Part shown: positions 36,894 to 44,650 of the stretch, piece after piece
Layout: the number at the start of each line of letters is the position of its first letter
Numbering within the stretch: position 1 is the stretch's first letter
From: Anaerolineaceae bacterium UBA700
Lineage (GTDB): Bacteria; Chloroflexota; Anaerolineae; Anaerolineales; Anaerolineaceae
Direction of reading: 5' to 3'
Assembly (NCBI GenBank): GCA_002298885.1
Contig: DBMK01000147.1
Span: 231 to 64,230 of the forward strand
Length of the DNA: 64,000 nt
The notes under the pieces: generated by a model
Told to the model about the DNA's origin: nothing
Seen by the model: only the letters and a program-made list of their open reading frames with translations
The model's database searches: none
Made by a program: the position numbers and the translations under genes

Positions 36894-38111
36894 CTATGTC
36901 ATGTGTTTGCCAATTACTTTGGCCAGGCGGGCGATCCCTTCGGTGATCTTTTCCGGCGCGGAATACGAGAAATTCAGGCGCATCGTGTTATCGCCTCCGC
37001 CGCAGGGGAAGAACGAGGTGCCGGGTACGTAAGCCACCTTCTCAGCCACTGCTTCCGGGAACAACGCAGTCGTGCTCAACCCCTCCGGCAGGGTCGCCCA
37101 TAAGAAAAGGCCTCCCTGGGGGTGGGTCCAATGCACGCCAGGGGGCATCAATTCAGTCAGTGTATCCAGCATTACGTCACGCCGGACTTTGTAAACTTCA
37201 CAGATCATCTTTACGTGGCGATCGATATAACCGTGTTGGCCGACCTCTAACGCGAGAACTTGATTGAACGTAGCCGAATTGAGATCGGTTCCCTGTTTGG
37301 CCAGGACCAGCCTATGAATCACTTCGATGGGGGCGATCACCCAGGCCAGGCGCAGGCCAGGGGCAATAATCTTCGAGAATGTGCTCAGGTAAATCACATT
37401 GCCGGTATAGCTGCCATTATTGGTATGGATTTTGTTATCGATCACCACCAGGGAAGGCAGATGTTCACCTTCAAAGCGCAATTGACCATAAGGGTCGTCT
37501 TCGATGATCGGTACCCCGTAACGATCGGCTAATTCGACAAGCTGCATGCGCCGTTCCATAATCAATGTGGAACCGGTCGGATTTTGGAAATTAGGTAAGG
37601 CATAAATGAACTTGGGGCCTGTCCGCAGCGCTTTTTCAAGCTCGTCGGTTATCATACCAAATTCATCGGATGGAACTGGGACGTACTCTGCTCCGTAAGC
37701 ATTCCAGGCCTGCAATGCACCCAGGTAGGTGGGACTTTCAACCACGATCCGGTCGCCGCGATTGATGAAGATTTTTCCCAGCAGGTCGAGCGCCTGCTGC
37801 GATCCGGATGTTATCATGATATTATCCGGCGAAATTTGAATCCCGTAACGCGCGGTGTGGCGGGCAATCATTTCGCGCAAAGGAGGATACCCCTCAGTAG
37901 AGCCATATTGGAGAGAGTAGGCTCCCTTATCCTTAAGAACCCGGCCACAGGCTTCCAGGATTTCGGCCACTGGAAAAACTTCGGTTGCCGGCAGGCCGCC
38001 GGCAAAAGAGATTACATCGGGCTGCTCAGTCAATTTGAGGAGCTCACGGATGGCCGAGCTCTTCATGCGTTGAGTCCGTTGAGCAAAACGATGTTCCCAG
38101 GGAGTTTGCAT
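36894..38111 (-). CDS. PLP-dependent aminotransferase, class I/II (2-aminoadipate/aromatic type)
   Basis: A 405-residue fold-type I aminotransferase. The N-terminus has ISFAGGLPATEVFP, typical of the LysN/ARO8-like group. TSGSQQALDLLGK is the cofactor phosphate region, LPNFQNPTG and EDDPYGQLRF are core motifs, and the Schiff-base Lys is in STFSKIIAPGLRLAW. Amino donor specificity is uncertain, with 2-aminoadipate, aromatic or branched-chain substrates possible. The start is ATG 38111, 5 bases after GAGGAA; the longer frame lacks such a site. It lies 83 bases after the GlyA-GcvT gene on the same strand and may be cotranscribed with it. Confidence 0.92.
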   Translation of the reverse strand: MQTPWEHRFAQRTQRMKSSAIRELLKLTEQPDVISFAGGLPATEVFPVAEILEACGRVLKDKGAYSLQYGSTEGYPPLREMIARHTARYGIQISPDNIMITSGSQQALDLLGKIFINRGDRIVVESPTYLGALQAWNAYGAEYVPVPSDEFGMITDELEKALRTGPKFIYALPNFQNPTGSTLIMERRMQLVELADRYGVPIIEDDPYGQLRFEGEHLPSLVVIDNKIHTNNGSYTGNVIYLSTFSKIIAPGLRLAWVIAPIEVIHRLVLAKQGTDLNSATFNQVLALEVGQHGYIDRHVKMICEVYKVRRDVMLDTLTELMPPGVHWTHPQGGLFLWATLPEGLSTTALFPEAVAEKVAYVPGTSFFPCGGGDNTMRLNFSYSAPEKITEGIARLAKVIGKHMT

Positions 38112-38194
38112 TTTTTCCTCTTTCTTCGTAAGAATAGAATGAGTTGAAGCCTTCAGCAAGTTCGAGATTCGATCCTCGGTTAAAAAAATCCGCG

Positions 38195-41100
38195 CTAGGC
38201 CAGCTTCAGGAAACGGCTTACCACGGTTGCAGAAGAAGGAAGTGTCACTCGATCTCCAATTCTTAACTCAGACGGAGCTTTTCCGGAAGATTTAGGCGCC
38301 GATTGGTAAATTACGATGGGTGTTCCTTCATAACTAAATTTCAATTCAACGAATGCCTGACCGGTCAGGTATCCTTCGCTGTCGATCGAACAGCTCGTTA
38401 CCACGCCGATCGTGCGGCCTTTTGCATCCAGGACCGGGTCCTGGTTGTGGGCCATGCGCACGCCTTTATCGTTGAAGCGGAACCGCACGACAACGCCCGT
38501 ACGCTTCGATTCACGCGCAATATACGCCTCCCGGCCGATAAACCAGGGCTTATAAATCTTCACGTAGGTGCCAAAGCCGGCTTCGGCAACGCCCAGGTTC
38601 AACTCTCCGCCCATTTCGTGACCGTAAAGCGGCAGTCCGGCCTCCGTGCGCAAAGAATCGCGCGCTCCCAGCCCGCAGGGCTTCAGCCCAAGCGGCGCCC
38701 CGGCTGCCATCAGGGCCTGCCATAAATCAACGCTCTTTTCCGGGTGCACAAAAAGTTCAAAGGCCATTTTTTCGCCGGTATACCCGGTGCGCGAAATGAC
38801 CAGATCGAAGCCACCCACAACGCCTTCGCAAAGTTCTGTGCGTTTGAGAGAGTTGATCTTCCTACGGGTTGCCGCGTCGCAGCCGAGAGCGAGTAATATT
38901 TCGCGCGATTTTGGGCCTTGCAGGGCAATATCAACCCGCATGTCAACGCCTTCTTGAGGGTCGCGCAGGTTGCGCAGCCTTGCCCCGCGTCCGAATGCCT
39001 TTACTGACGGAGACTGGTTGTCCACGCGCACATTTCCTGAGTGGACGGCGCACAGCCAGGCCCAATCCTTATCATCATTGGCGGCATTGACGACGACCAT
39101 GTAGCAATCGCGCTGCCGGCGATAGACCATTACGTCATCCAGGACGTTTGCATCCGGATCGAGCAGGTGGGAGTAACACGATTCGCCCGGGGCCAGCGAG
39201 GCGATGTCGTTGGCGCACACGCTGTCCAGGAATGAACAGGCATCTACCCCCTCCACCTGATAAACGCCCATGTGCGAAACGTCGAATAACCCGGCTGCCT
39301 GGCGCGTGGCAAGGTGCTCTTCCACGACAGACGTGTACCAGACCGGCATATCCCAGCCCGCAAAAGACACCATCTTGGCGCCCAATTGGCGGTGGACCTC
39401 ATTCAAGTTCGTCTTCTTGAGGCCGGTTTGGTTTTCTTTCCAGGAGAATTTTGGTAAGGTTTTTGTCTTCTCGACCCGGATTCCGATGTAATAGGGTTTT
39501 GACGACGATATGGTTTTTCCCTTCGCTTTTGGAATGGGATTTTCTGAAGCATCAGTAACGATCACCGGCCCCGGCAGGCGGCGACTCACTTGCGGGTCAA
39601 AGGCAATATACCCGTCCGAAAGACCGCGCAAAAAAGCGGCTGCCAGGCCAAAATCGGAAGCCGCCATACCGAAGCGGTAAACGCCGGGTTCGACGCAAGT
39701 GATTTTTCCTTTAATGGTTTTGACAGGAGTTGTAATTGAGGTCGTTTGCGTATCTCCCGGCTTTAATGCTTCGCAATCGCTGCTGAAGACATAGTTAACG
39801 AAATGACGAATTGTCTCGGCTTTGAGTTCAAGAGCAGCCCGGCCGCGGCGGGATTTTGGCCGGTCGTCAAGATAATAGTAATGCGGATAGCCATGATTCG
39901 TGGGCTCATAATCCAGGCCAGCTTTACACGCCAGGGCGCGCACCTTCAATTTTGCTTCTTCCAGCACCTTAAAATCGACCTTAGCGCGTGTCACCAGCCC
40001 CTGGCGAGTTTCAACCCGGTAAGGGGTCGTTGAAAGCAGCACGTCAGCCATGATGTCCGCAATTTGAACCATATCCTCTTCTCGAAGCCCGCGCTGAGTT
40101 GTCCAGACGGTTCCAAACCGGATCCCGGAGGCGTTTAAAGAGGTTTTATCCCCTGGGATGGTGTTGCGATTGAGGACCAGTCCGGCAATATCCAAGATGC
40201 GCGCTGCCAAATCACCAGAGAGTGTCGTGCCTTCCGTGCCGGTGATTGTCCGGCAGTCCAGATTTGCCAGGTGGGTGTTCGTACCGGCGTACGGGATCCG
40301 CATGCCGCGTTCTTTCAAGCGATCGACCAATGCTGCGCAGTTCTTCAGGATCTGCGCTTGCAAACTGCGGAATGTTTCGGTTCTGGCGATTTTAAACGCG
40401 GCTGCAAGGGCGGCGAAGACGTGTACGTGGGGGCCTCCCTGCTCTCCAGGGAATACACCCCGGTCGAGTTTCTTCGCCAGGCTGGCATCGTTGGTCAGTA
40501 TGCACGCGCCGCGTGGGCCGCATAAGGACTTGTGGGTCGTAAAAGTGATGATCTGAGCGTATCCTACCGGCGAAGGGATAACACCGGCTGCTACCGGACC
40601 GGCGATGTGTGAAATGTCGGCCATCAAGTAGGCGCCGCAGGCATCGGCAATAGCCCGGTAGCGCTGCCAATCGGGAATCCACGGATAGGATGAATATCCC
40701 GCAATGATGATTTTCGGTTTATTCTCTTTGGCGATGGCTTCTAGGGCATCATAATCGATGCGCTCGGTCGACGGATCGACGTTGTAATGGACAGCTTTGT
40801 AGAGCTTACCGGACCGGTTAGCGGATGAGCCATGAGTGAGGTGGCCGCCGTGCAGCAAGTTTAATCCCAGGATGGTATCGCCTGGATCTAGCAGCGCGCT
40901 GTACACTGCATTGTTGGCTGGCGCGCCTGAAAGCGGCTGGACATTAACATACAACTGGTCGGCAGAGATTGCAGGTGTAGCAAAAACCTCGGCGCAGCGC
41001 CGGCGCGCCAACTCCTCGACAACGTCAGCGTATTCAACGCCTTTGTAGTAGCGCGGATCAGCGTAGCGCCGGTATTTTGAGAGCTGGGTTGCATAATCCA

Positions 41101-41323
41101 GGATTTCGCTTTCGTTAAGCTGCCGGGTTTCATCGTCTGGATATCCTTCGGCGTATATATTCTGTAACACAGAGCCGAGCGCTTCACGCACCGCTAAAGG
41201 AGCCGAACTTTCACTGGGGATGAGGATTAATTTGCGGGCTTGCCGTTCTGCTTCGAGTTCGGTTAATTCGAAAACGCCGGAATCGAGTTCAGCCAGCGAT
41301 CCGCGAAAGAGAAAATCACCCAT
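38195..41323 (-). CDS. Serine hydroxymethyltransferase-aminomethyltransferase fusion (GlyA-GcvT)
   Basis: A 1042-residue two-enzyme protein. Residues ~10-480 are serine hydroxymethyltransferase, with the PLP Lys265 in FTTHKSLCGPRGA. Residues ~636-1042 are a GcvT-type aminomethyltransferase (FAGWDMPVWYTSVVEEH, LFDVSHMG, SRTGYTGE, GLGARDSLRTEAGLP). Both act on folate-bound one-carbon units and glycine, so the fusion could channel methylene-tetrahydrofolate. The ~150 residues between them match neither enzyme clearly. The start is ATG 41323 with AAGGAG 7 bases upstream. No stop or frameshift separates the halves. Genes for GcvH and GcvP are not in the window. The Lys and folate motifs look intact. 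Confidence 0.93.
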   Translation of the reverse strand: MGDFLFRGSLAELDSGVFELTELEAERQARKLILIPSESSAPLAVREALGSVLQNIYAEGYPDDETRQLNESEILDYATQLSKYRRYADPRYYKGVEYADVVEELARRRCAEVFATPAISADQLYVNVQPLSGAPANNAVYSALLDPGDTILGLNLLHGGHLTHGSSANRSGKLYKAVHYNVDPSTERIDYDALEAIAKENKPKIIIAGYSSYPWIPDWQRYRAIADACGAYLMADISHIAGPVAAGVIPSPVGYAQIITFTTHKSLCGPRGACILTNDASLAKKLDRGVFPGEQGGPHVHVFAALAAAFKIARTETFRSLQAQILKNCAALVDRLKERGMRIPYAGTNTHLANLDCRTITGTEGTTLSGDLAARILDIAGLVLNRNTIPGDKTSLNASGIRFGTVWTTQRGLREEDMVQIADIMADVLLSTTPYRVETRQGLVTRAKVDFKVLEEAKLKVRALACKAGLDYEPTNHGYPHYYYLDDRPKSRRGRAALELKAETIRHFVNYVFSSDCEALKPGDTQTTSITTPVKTIKGKITCVEPGVYRFGMAASDFGLAAAFLRGLSDGYIAFDPQVSRRLPGPVIVTDASENPIPKAKGKTISSSKPYYIGIRVEKTKTLPKFSWKENQTGLKKTNLNEVHRQLGAKMVSFAGWDMPVWYTSVVEEHLATRQAAGLFDVSHMGVYQVEGVDACSFLDSVCANDIASLAPGESCYSHLLDPDANVLDDVMVYRRQRDCYMVVVNAANDDKDWAWLCAVHSGNVRVDNQSPSVKAFGRGARLRNLRDPQEGVDMRVDIALQGPKSREILLALGCDAATRRKINSLKRTELCEGVVGGFDLVISRTGYTGEKMAFELFVHPEKSVDLWQALMAAGAPLGLKPCGLGARDSLRTEAGLPLYGHEMGGELNLGVAEAGFGTYVKIYKPWFIGREAYIARESKRTGVVVRFRFNDKGVRMAHNQDPVLDAKGRTIGVVTSCSIDSEGYLTGQAFVELKFSYEGTPIVIYQSAPKSSGKAPSELRIGDRVTLPSSATVVSRFLKLA

Positions 41324-41378
41324 TAAAATCTCCTTGGGGTATCGATATTGCCGTTCCAACCTGCCATAGGCGCTCAAC

Positions 41379-41405
41379 CAGCCTGGCAAGTTCTGAGCCA
41401 GGCTG
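41379..41405. repeat. 9-bp hairpin in the leader of the GlyA-GcvT gene
   Basis: Arms 41379-41387 and 41397-41405 pair around a 9-base loop, 56 bases upstream of the start codon (minus strand). No T-tract follows, and no glycine or folate riboswitch consensus could be matched in the 125-base leader. Confidence 0.4.
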
Positions 41406-41448
41406 ACCTTGATTCAAGTATACCATTAAGCTCACGTTTGGTTTTTTC

Positions 41449-41946
41449 CTATTTGATCGATGTAATTACGCCGGCGGTCATCCTCTTCAGGTCTGCGGGA
41501 TTCAATGAAAAAACGGCGTGAGGCGTCCCTGCCGCAGCCCATACGATTGGAAAAGCCAACAGATCCTCATCAATGAAGGTTAAGATTTGGCTCGCCAATC
41601 CAACGGGTGGGACGCCGCCGATGGCAAACCCGGTGTGGGAGCGGACGAAATCAGCATCGCCTTTCTTGACCATCTCGCCGACTAAATCCATCATTCGAGT
41701 CTCATTGACGCGGTTGACTCCGCTGGCAAGCACCATTATCGGCCGGCTTGTTTCGGCTCCCATAAAGATCAGCGATTTGACGATCTGTCCAACCTGACAA
41801 TTTACTGCCTGTGCGGCCTCGAGCGCGGTGCGCGTCGAGCCCGGCAGTTCGATCACCTGGCAAGGCAACCCCAAGGCTTCAAGGGCAGCCTGTACTTTTT
41901 GCGCGGATTGGCTTAGTTCGGACACTGGTTTCACTCCCGTACCCAT
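41449..41946 (-). CDS. YbaK/EbsC-family aminoacyl-tRNA deacylase
   Basis: A 165-residue single-domain protein of the YbaK/ProX family, which hydrolyses mischarged tRNA such as Cys-tRNA(Pro). The motif KSLIFMG contains the catalytic Lys, and HTGFAIGGVPPVG is the conserved glycine-rich loop of the family. Which mischarged tRNA it edits is not deducible. Its start at 41946 is preceded by a TATAAT 10 bases upstream on the minus strand. It is divergent from the ECF sigma gene and followed after 125 bases by the GlyA-GcvT gene. Confidence 0.9.
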   Translation of the reverse strand: MGTGVKPVSELSQSAQKVQAALEALGLPCQVIELPGSTRTALEAAQAVNCQVGQIVKSLIFMGAETSRPIMVLASGVNRVNETRMMDLVGEMVKKGDADFVRSHTGFAIGGVPPVGLASQILTFIDEDLLAFPIVWAAAGTPHAVFSLNPADLKRMTAGVITSIK

Positions 41947-41956
41947 TGGTGAAGAG

Positions 41957-41962
41957 ATTATA
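41957..41962 (-). promoter_or_regulatory. -10-like TATAAT of the YbaK gene
   Basis: TATAAT on the minus strand ends 10 bases before the YbaK start codon, without a good -35, implying a very short leader. Confidence 0.4.
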
Positions 41963-42175
41963 ATCGGAAGATCTACGATGCCTTATTGGAAATAGTTTAA
42001 ATCACAATCAAACAAACGGCAAGGAGATTGGTGTGGGAACAAATAATGACCGATTTAATGAGAATGGCTCATCGATTAAGCGTATTTTCATTAATATTTG
42101 CATATTGATTAATGTGAAACTCTTAACCTTTGCAGGTGTTATTAATACAAGAGTGACGCAGTAAAGGCCTTGAGC

Positions 42176-42727
42176 GTGGCAGAGATAAGCGACGATCAGG
42201 CGCTGGATAATGCAGTTCAGGGAGATGCTGAAGCATTCAGCATCCTATACGAACGCTATGTTACTCGAATTTATAACTATATATATTACCGGACGGGCAA
42301 TCCATACGACGCAGAGGACCTAACTGAAAGAGTTTTTCTTCGAGCGCTGGGACACATTCAATCCTATAATAATAGAGGCGTTCCATTTTCAGCCTGGCTT
42401 TACCGGATTGCTCACAATCTGGTTGCCAACTGGCACAGGGATAACAGCCGTCGCAAGGAAGTGCCGCTGGATGATCAAAAGAACCTTCACCTGCGCCTGG
42501 AGCATCCAGAAGTTGCCATGGTAAACAGTCAGGATAAGGAAATGTTATTGAGGGTCATTCGGGATTTACCGGAAGAACGCCAGCATTTGATCATATTGAA
42601 ATTTGTTGAGCATCTGTCGAATGCTGAGGTGGCTACTATAATGGGACGCAGCGAGGGAGCCATTAAAAGCCTTTACCACCGGACGCTGCAGACACTGCGC
42701 GAAGGATTGGAAAAGCAAGCCAGGTAA
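42176..42727 (+). CDS. ECF-type RNA polymerase sigma factor
   Basis: A 183-residue sigma70-family protein with regions 2 and 4 only. Region 2 spans ~20-90 (YERYVTRIYNYIYYRTGN, then AEDLTERVFLRALGH and FSAWLYRIAHNLVANWHR). Region 4 spans ~125-175 with a helix-turn-helix (SNAEVATIMGRSEGAIKSLYHR). It would direct RNA polymerase to a specific regulon. GTG 42176 has AAAGG 8 bases upstream and is preferred over TTG 42170. DegV starts 13 bases after its stop, followed by a one-TM protein that could be a membrane partner. No ordinary anti-sigma zinc-binding motif is seen nearby. Confidence 0.92.
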   Translation: MAEISDDQALDNAVQGDAEAFSILYERYVTRIYNYIYYRTGNPYDAEDLTERVFLRALGHIQSYNNRGVPFSAWLYRIAHNLVANWHRDNSRRKEVPLDDQKNLHLRLEHPEVAMVNSQDKEMLLRVIRDLPEERQHLIILKFVEHLSNAEVATIMGRSEGAIKSLYHRTLQTLREGLEKQAR

Positions 42728-42740
42728 AAGGAGCCCGGGT

Positions 42741-43586
42741 ATGTTGAGAATCGTCACCGATGGATCGGTGGATATGCCGGAAGGATGGCAAAAAGAATTT
42801 GATATCAACATTGTACCTTTATGGGTTCAGTTTGGAAACGAAAGTTATTTACAGGGAGCCGAGATAAACCCTTCAAATTTTTACCGATTGGTCCGAGAAA
42901 AGAAAATATTCCCCAAAACTTCGCTGCCCTCACCGCAGCAAGTCGTTGAATTCTACAGGAAAATCGCCAGGAGAGGCGATGAAATTCTTTCGATACACTT
43001 GACCAATACGCTTTCCGGCACGTTTAGCATTTTTCAGATGGCAGCCAGGGAGCTAACTGGTGAAATACAGGTTATCCCGTTCGATTCGGGGGCGGGCTCA
43101 GCAGCGTTGGGATTCATGTGCCGTGAAGCCAGGATCATGAATTTGACCGGCGCCTCAATGCAAGACATTCTGGACCGGCTGACCACCATACGCAAGCGAT
43201 TGACAGTTATGTTCACCGTCGATAACCTGGAATTCGCCCATTTGAGCGGCAGGGTAAATTCATTGCAAAGTGCGCTTTCTTCATTACTAAATATCAAACC
43301 TGTCATCGTTCTGCGCGATGGGCTGCTACAGATGGCGGAGAAAGTGCGCACCCGCCAAAAGGCCCTGGACCGCATCCTGGAAAACGCCCGTGAGCGCATG
43401 GGCGGACGAAAAGTTGTCATGGCCATCGTCCACGCCGCTGATCCGGCAATGGCGCACGAAGTGGTTGAAAAAGCCAGGCGGCTTTTCAATATCAAGGAGG
43501 TTATTATTACTGATCTATCCATACCGGTAGCTGCCCATCTTGGCCCTGGAACAATTGGAATTATTGCTTACCCTGTTGACGAGTGA
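42741..43586 (+). CDS. DegV-family fatty-acid-binding protein
   Basis: A 281-residue cytoplasmic protein of the DegV/FakB family, which holds a fatty acid for phosphorylation by FakA. Visible are the N-terminal TDGSVDMP, TSLPSPQQ with the loop that closes over the ligand, and HLTNTLSGTFS contacting the carboxylate. Spacing from the sigma gene is 13 bases, with AAAGGAG before the ATG, so they are probably one operon. No FakA kinase gene is adjacent. A DegV protein beside a sigma factor could connect membrane lipid state to transcription, but that is speculation. Confidence 0.92.
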   Translation: MLRIVTDGSVDMPEGWQKEFDINIVPLWVQFGNESYLQGAEINPSNFYRLVREKKIFPKTSLPSPQQVVEFYRKIARRGDEILSIHLTNTLSGTFSIFQMAARELTGEIQVIPFDSGAGSAALGFMCREARIMNLTGASMQDILDRLTTIRKRLTVMFTVDNLEFAHLSGRVNSLQSALSSLLNIKPVIVLRDGLLQMAEKVRTRQKALDRILENARERMGGRKVVMAIVHAADPAMAHEVVEKARRLFNIKEVIITDLSIPVAAHLGPGTIGIIAYPVDE

Positions 43587-43593
43587 GGAAAAA

Positions 43594-43863
43594 ATGACCG
43601 AGCAAACTGATTCTTATTTGGTAGCTGGATCCGAATGGGAATTGGAGAATCAACTTTTCGCTTCTTTATATCCAGTCAGTCCCGACCCGGTGTTTATCAA
43701 CCGATTAGAAGAGAGACTCAAACGTGAGCCATTAATTGTATTGGAACGCCGGTCTTTTTGGGGGGCTTATCTTATAATTGCATCTGGCCTTTTTGGTGGA
43801 GTCCTTCTCCTGTGGCTGCTGCACGGGATTTACAACAGCCTCAGCCGGATTTATTCAAAATAA
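43594..43863 (+). CDS. Small single-TM protein in the sigma-DegV operon
   Basis: An 89-residue protein of no recognised family. The N-terminal ~55 residues are polar and acidic with a short helix (INRLEERLKREPL), and one membrane helix lies at ~60-80 (GAYLIIASGLFGGVLLLWLL). There are no cysteines. ATG 43594 has GAGGAA directly upstream, 7 bases after the DegV stop. Its place at the end of an ECF sigma operon, and an N-in orientation with a cytoplasmic helical segment, would fit an anti-sigma-like role, but no sequence motif supports that. Confidence 0.7.
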   Translation: MTEQTDSYLVAGSEWELENQLFASLYPVSPDPVFINRLEERLKREPLIVLERRSFWGAYLIIASGLFGGVLLLWLLHGIYNSLSRIYSK

Positions 43864-43875
43864 TGGATCATAAAT

Positions 43876-43914
43876 GCAAACGAGGCCGCACACGCGGCCT
43901 CGTTTGCTTTATTT
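43876..43914. terminator. Strong intrinsic terminator after the sigma-DegV operon
   Basis: A perfect 14-bp GC-rich stem (43876-43889 with 43894-43907) with the loop ACAC is followed by TTTATTT. It sits between converging genes and probably serves both. Confidence 0.92.
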
Positions 43915-43921
43915 GGCTATT

Positions 43922-44179
43922 CTAAGAGATAGTAATTCCCATCTTCGCAGCAAGCTGAGCCGTGGTCGGCTCGACGAGCATGCTGCCGTCCGGGAAAATG
44001 ATCGTTGGCACGCTTCGAAAGCCGTGGTTGACTTCTTCGACGAATTTCCGCGCGGCCATATCCTGGTCGATGTCAATCCAGCGATAAGGAATCGCGTGTT
44101 CGTCGAAGAAACGGCGCGCCCGGCGCGTATCTCCACACCAGTTAGTGCCATACATGATGATTTCGGTTGGTTTATCCAT
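43922..44179 (-). CDS. Glutaredoxin-like (NrdH/mycoredoxin-type) protein with a CxxT motif
   Basis: An 85-residue thioredoxin-fold protein. The active-site region is NWCGDTRRARRFFDE, so the second cysteine of the usual CxxC is Thr; it would act as a monothiol redoxin. The cis-Pro motif SVPTIIFPDGS is intact, and the helix and strand order matches NrdH-redoxins. Relatives elsewhere often have CxDC at this place. It lies 23 bases before the next minus-strand gene and converges on the terminator at 43876-43914. The redox partner is unknown. Confidence 0.87.
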   Translation of the reverse strand: MDKPTEIIMYGTNWCGDTRRARRFFDEHAIPYRWIDIDQDMAARKFVEEVNHGFRSVPTIIFPDGSMLVEPTTAQLAAKMGITIS

Positions 44180-44202
44180 TTTTTGCCTTGTTTTCGTGTG
44201 GT

Positions 44203-44538
44203 TTAGAGGCTGTCCAGCCGGTTGTAAAGCCAGCGAGCTTCTTCAATCAAGTCGATCCCTTCTGGTAGCTGAAAATCCTCATTCACTCTGGTTAGAAAAT
44301 GATCGGCGACCTGGAGGATATCAGTCGAAATGTTCGGAAGATTTCTGAATTGAGCTATTAATTCGTAAACGTTATTCGAAGACATTTGAATTTGATGGCT
44401 CGTAAAGTACGCTCGGATCAGCAGAGCAAAAGCCCGGCGGGCACTTACCCGTGCCCGGCCTTCTAAACCTTGCGCCCGTGCTCTATCTGCAGATGCGATT
44501 TCGGCATCGAACCCGGTCTTTATTCTATCATCGTACAC
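44203..44538 (-). CDS. Hypothetical all-helical protein (HEPN-like?)
   Basis: A 111-residue, predicted alpha-helical, cytoplasmic protein. The stretch RARVSARRAFALLIRAYF and the C-terminal EEARWLYNRLDSL resemble short HEPN-like proteins, but the RNase motif Rx4-6H is not clear, so function is open. The start is GTG 44538; no ATG lies near. It lies upstream of the redoxin gene on the same strand (gap 23), and a divergent fmt gene begins 112 bases away. Confidence 0.6.
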   Translation of the reverse strand: MYDDRIKTGFDAEIASADRARAQGLEGRARVSARRAFALLIRAYFTSHQIQMSSNNVYELIAQFRNLPNISTDILQVADHFLTRVNEDFQLPEGIDLIEEARWLYNRLDSL

Positions 44539-44570
44539 CTGATAATTCTATCTTAATTAATGGACTTTAT

Positions 44571-44609
44571 GGGGTTGCTTCGAGCTACGAAGCCGACTGA
44601 AGCAACCCC
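44571..44609 (+). terminator. Hairpin with T-run in the fmt leader (terminator or attenuator)
   Basis: An 11-bp perfect stem (44571-44581 with 44599-44609) is followed after 7 bases by a run of six T. A competing 6-bp hairpin (44577-44582 with 44588-44593) shares the left arm. No plus-strand gene lies upstream, so a plain terminator is not expected here. Confidence 0.5.
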
Positions 44610-44634
44610 AAATGCTCTTTTTTCTGCCTGCTTA

Positions 44635-44643
44635 TGTTAAAAT
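44635..44643 (+). promoter_or_regulatory. Extended -10 (TGTTAAAAT) before fmt
   Basis: TGT followed by TAAAAT ends 7 bases before the fmt ATG, and there is no Shine-Dalgarno between them, so a leaderless transcript is possible. Confidence 0.4.
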
Positions 44644-44650
44644 TTAGTCT

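Noticed and set aside
41324..41448. Glycine or tetrahydrofolate riboswitch before the GlyA-GcvT gene
   Set aside because: The leader has a 9-bp hairpin, but I could not match the conserved core of either riboswitch.
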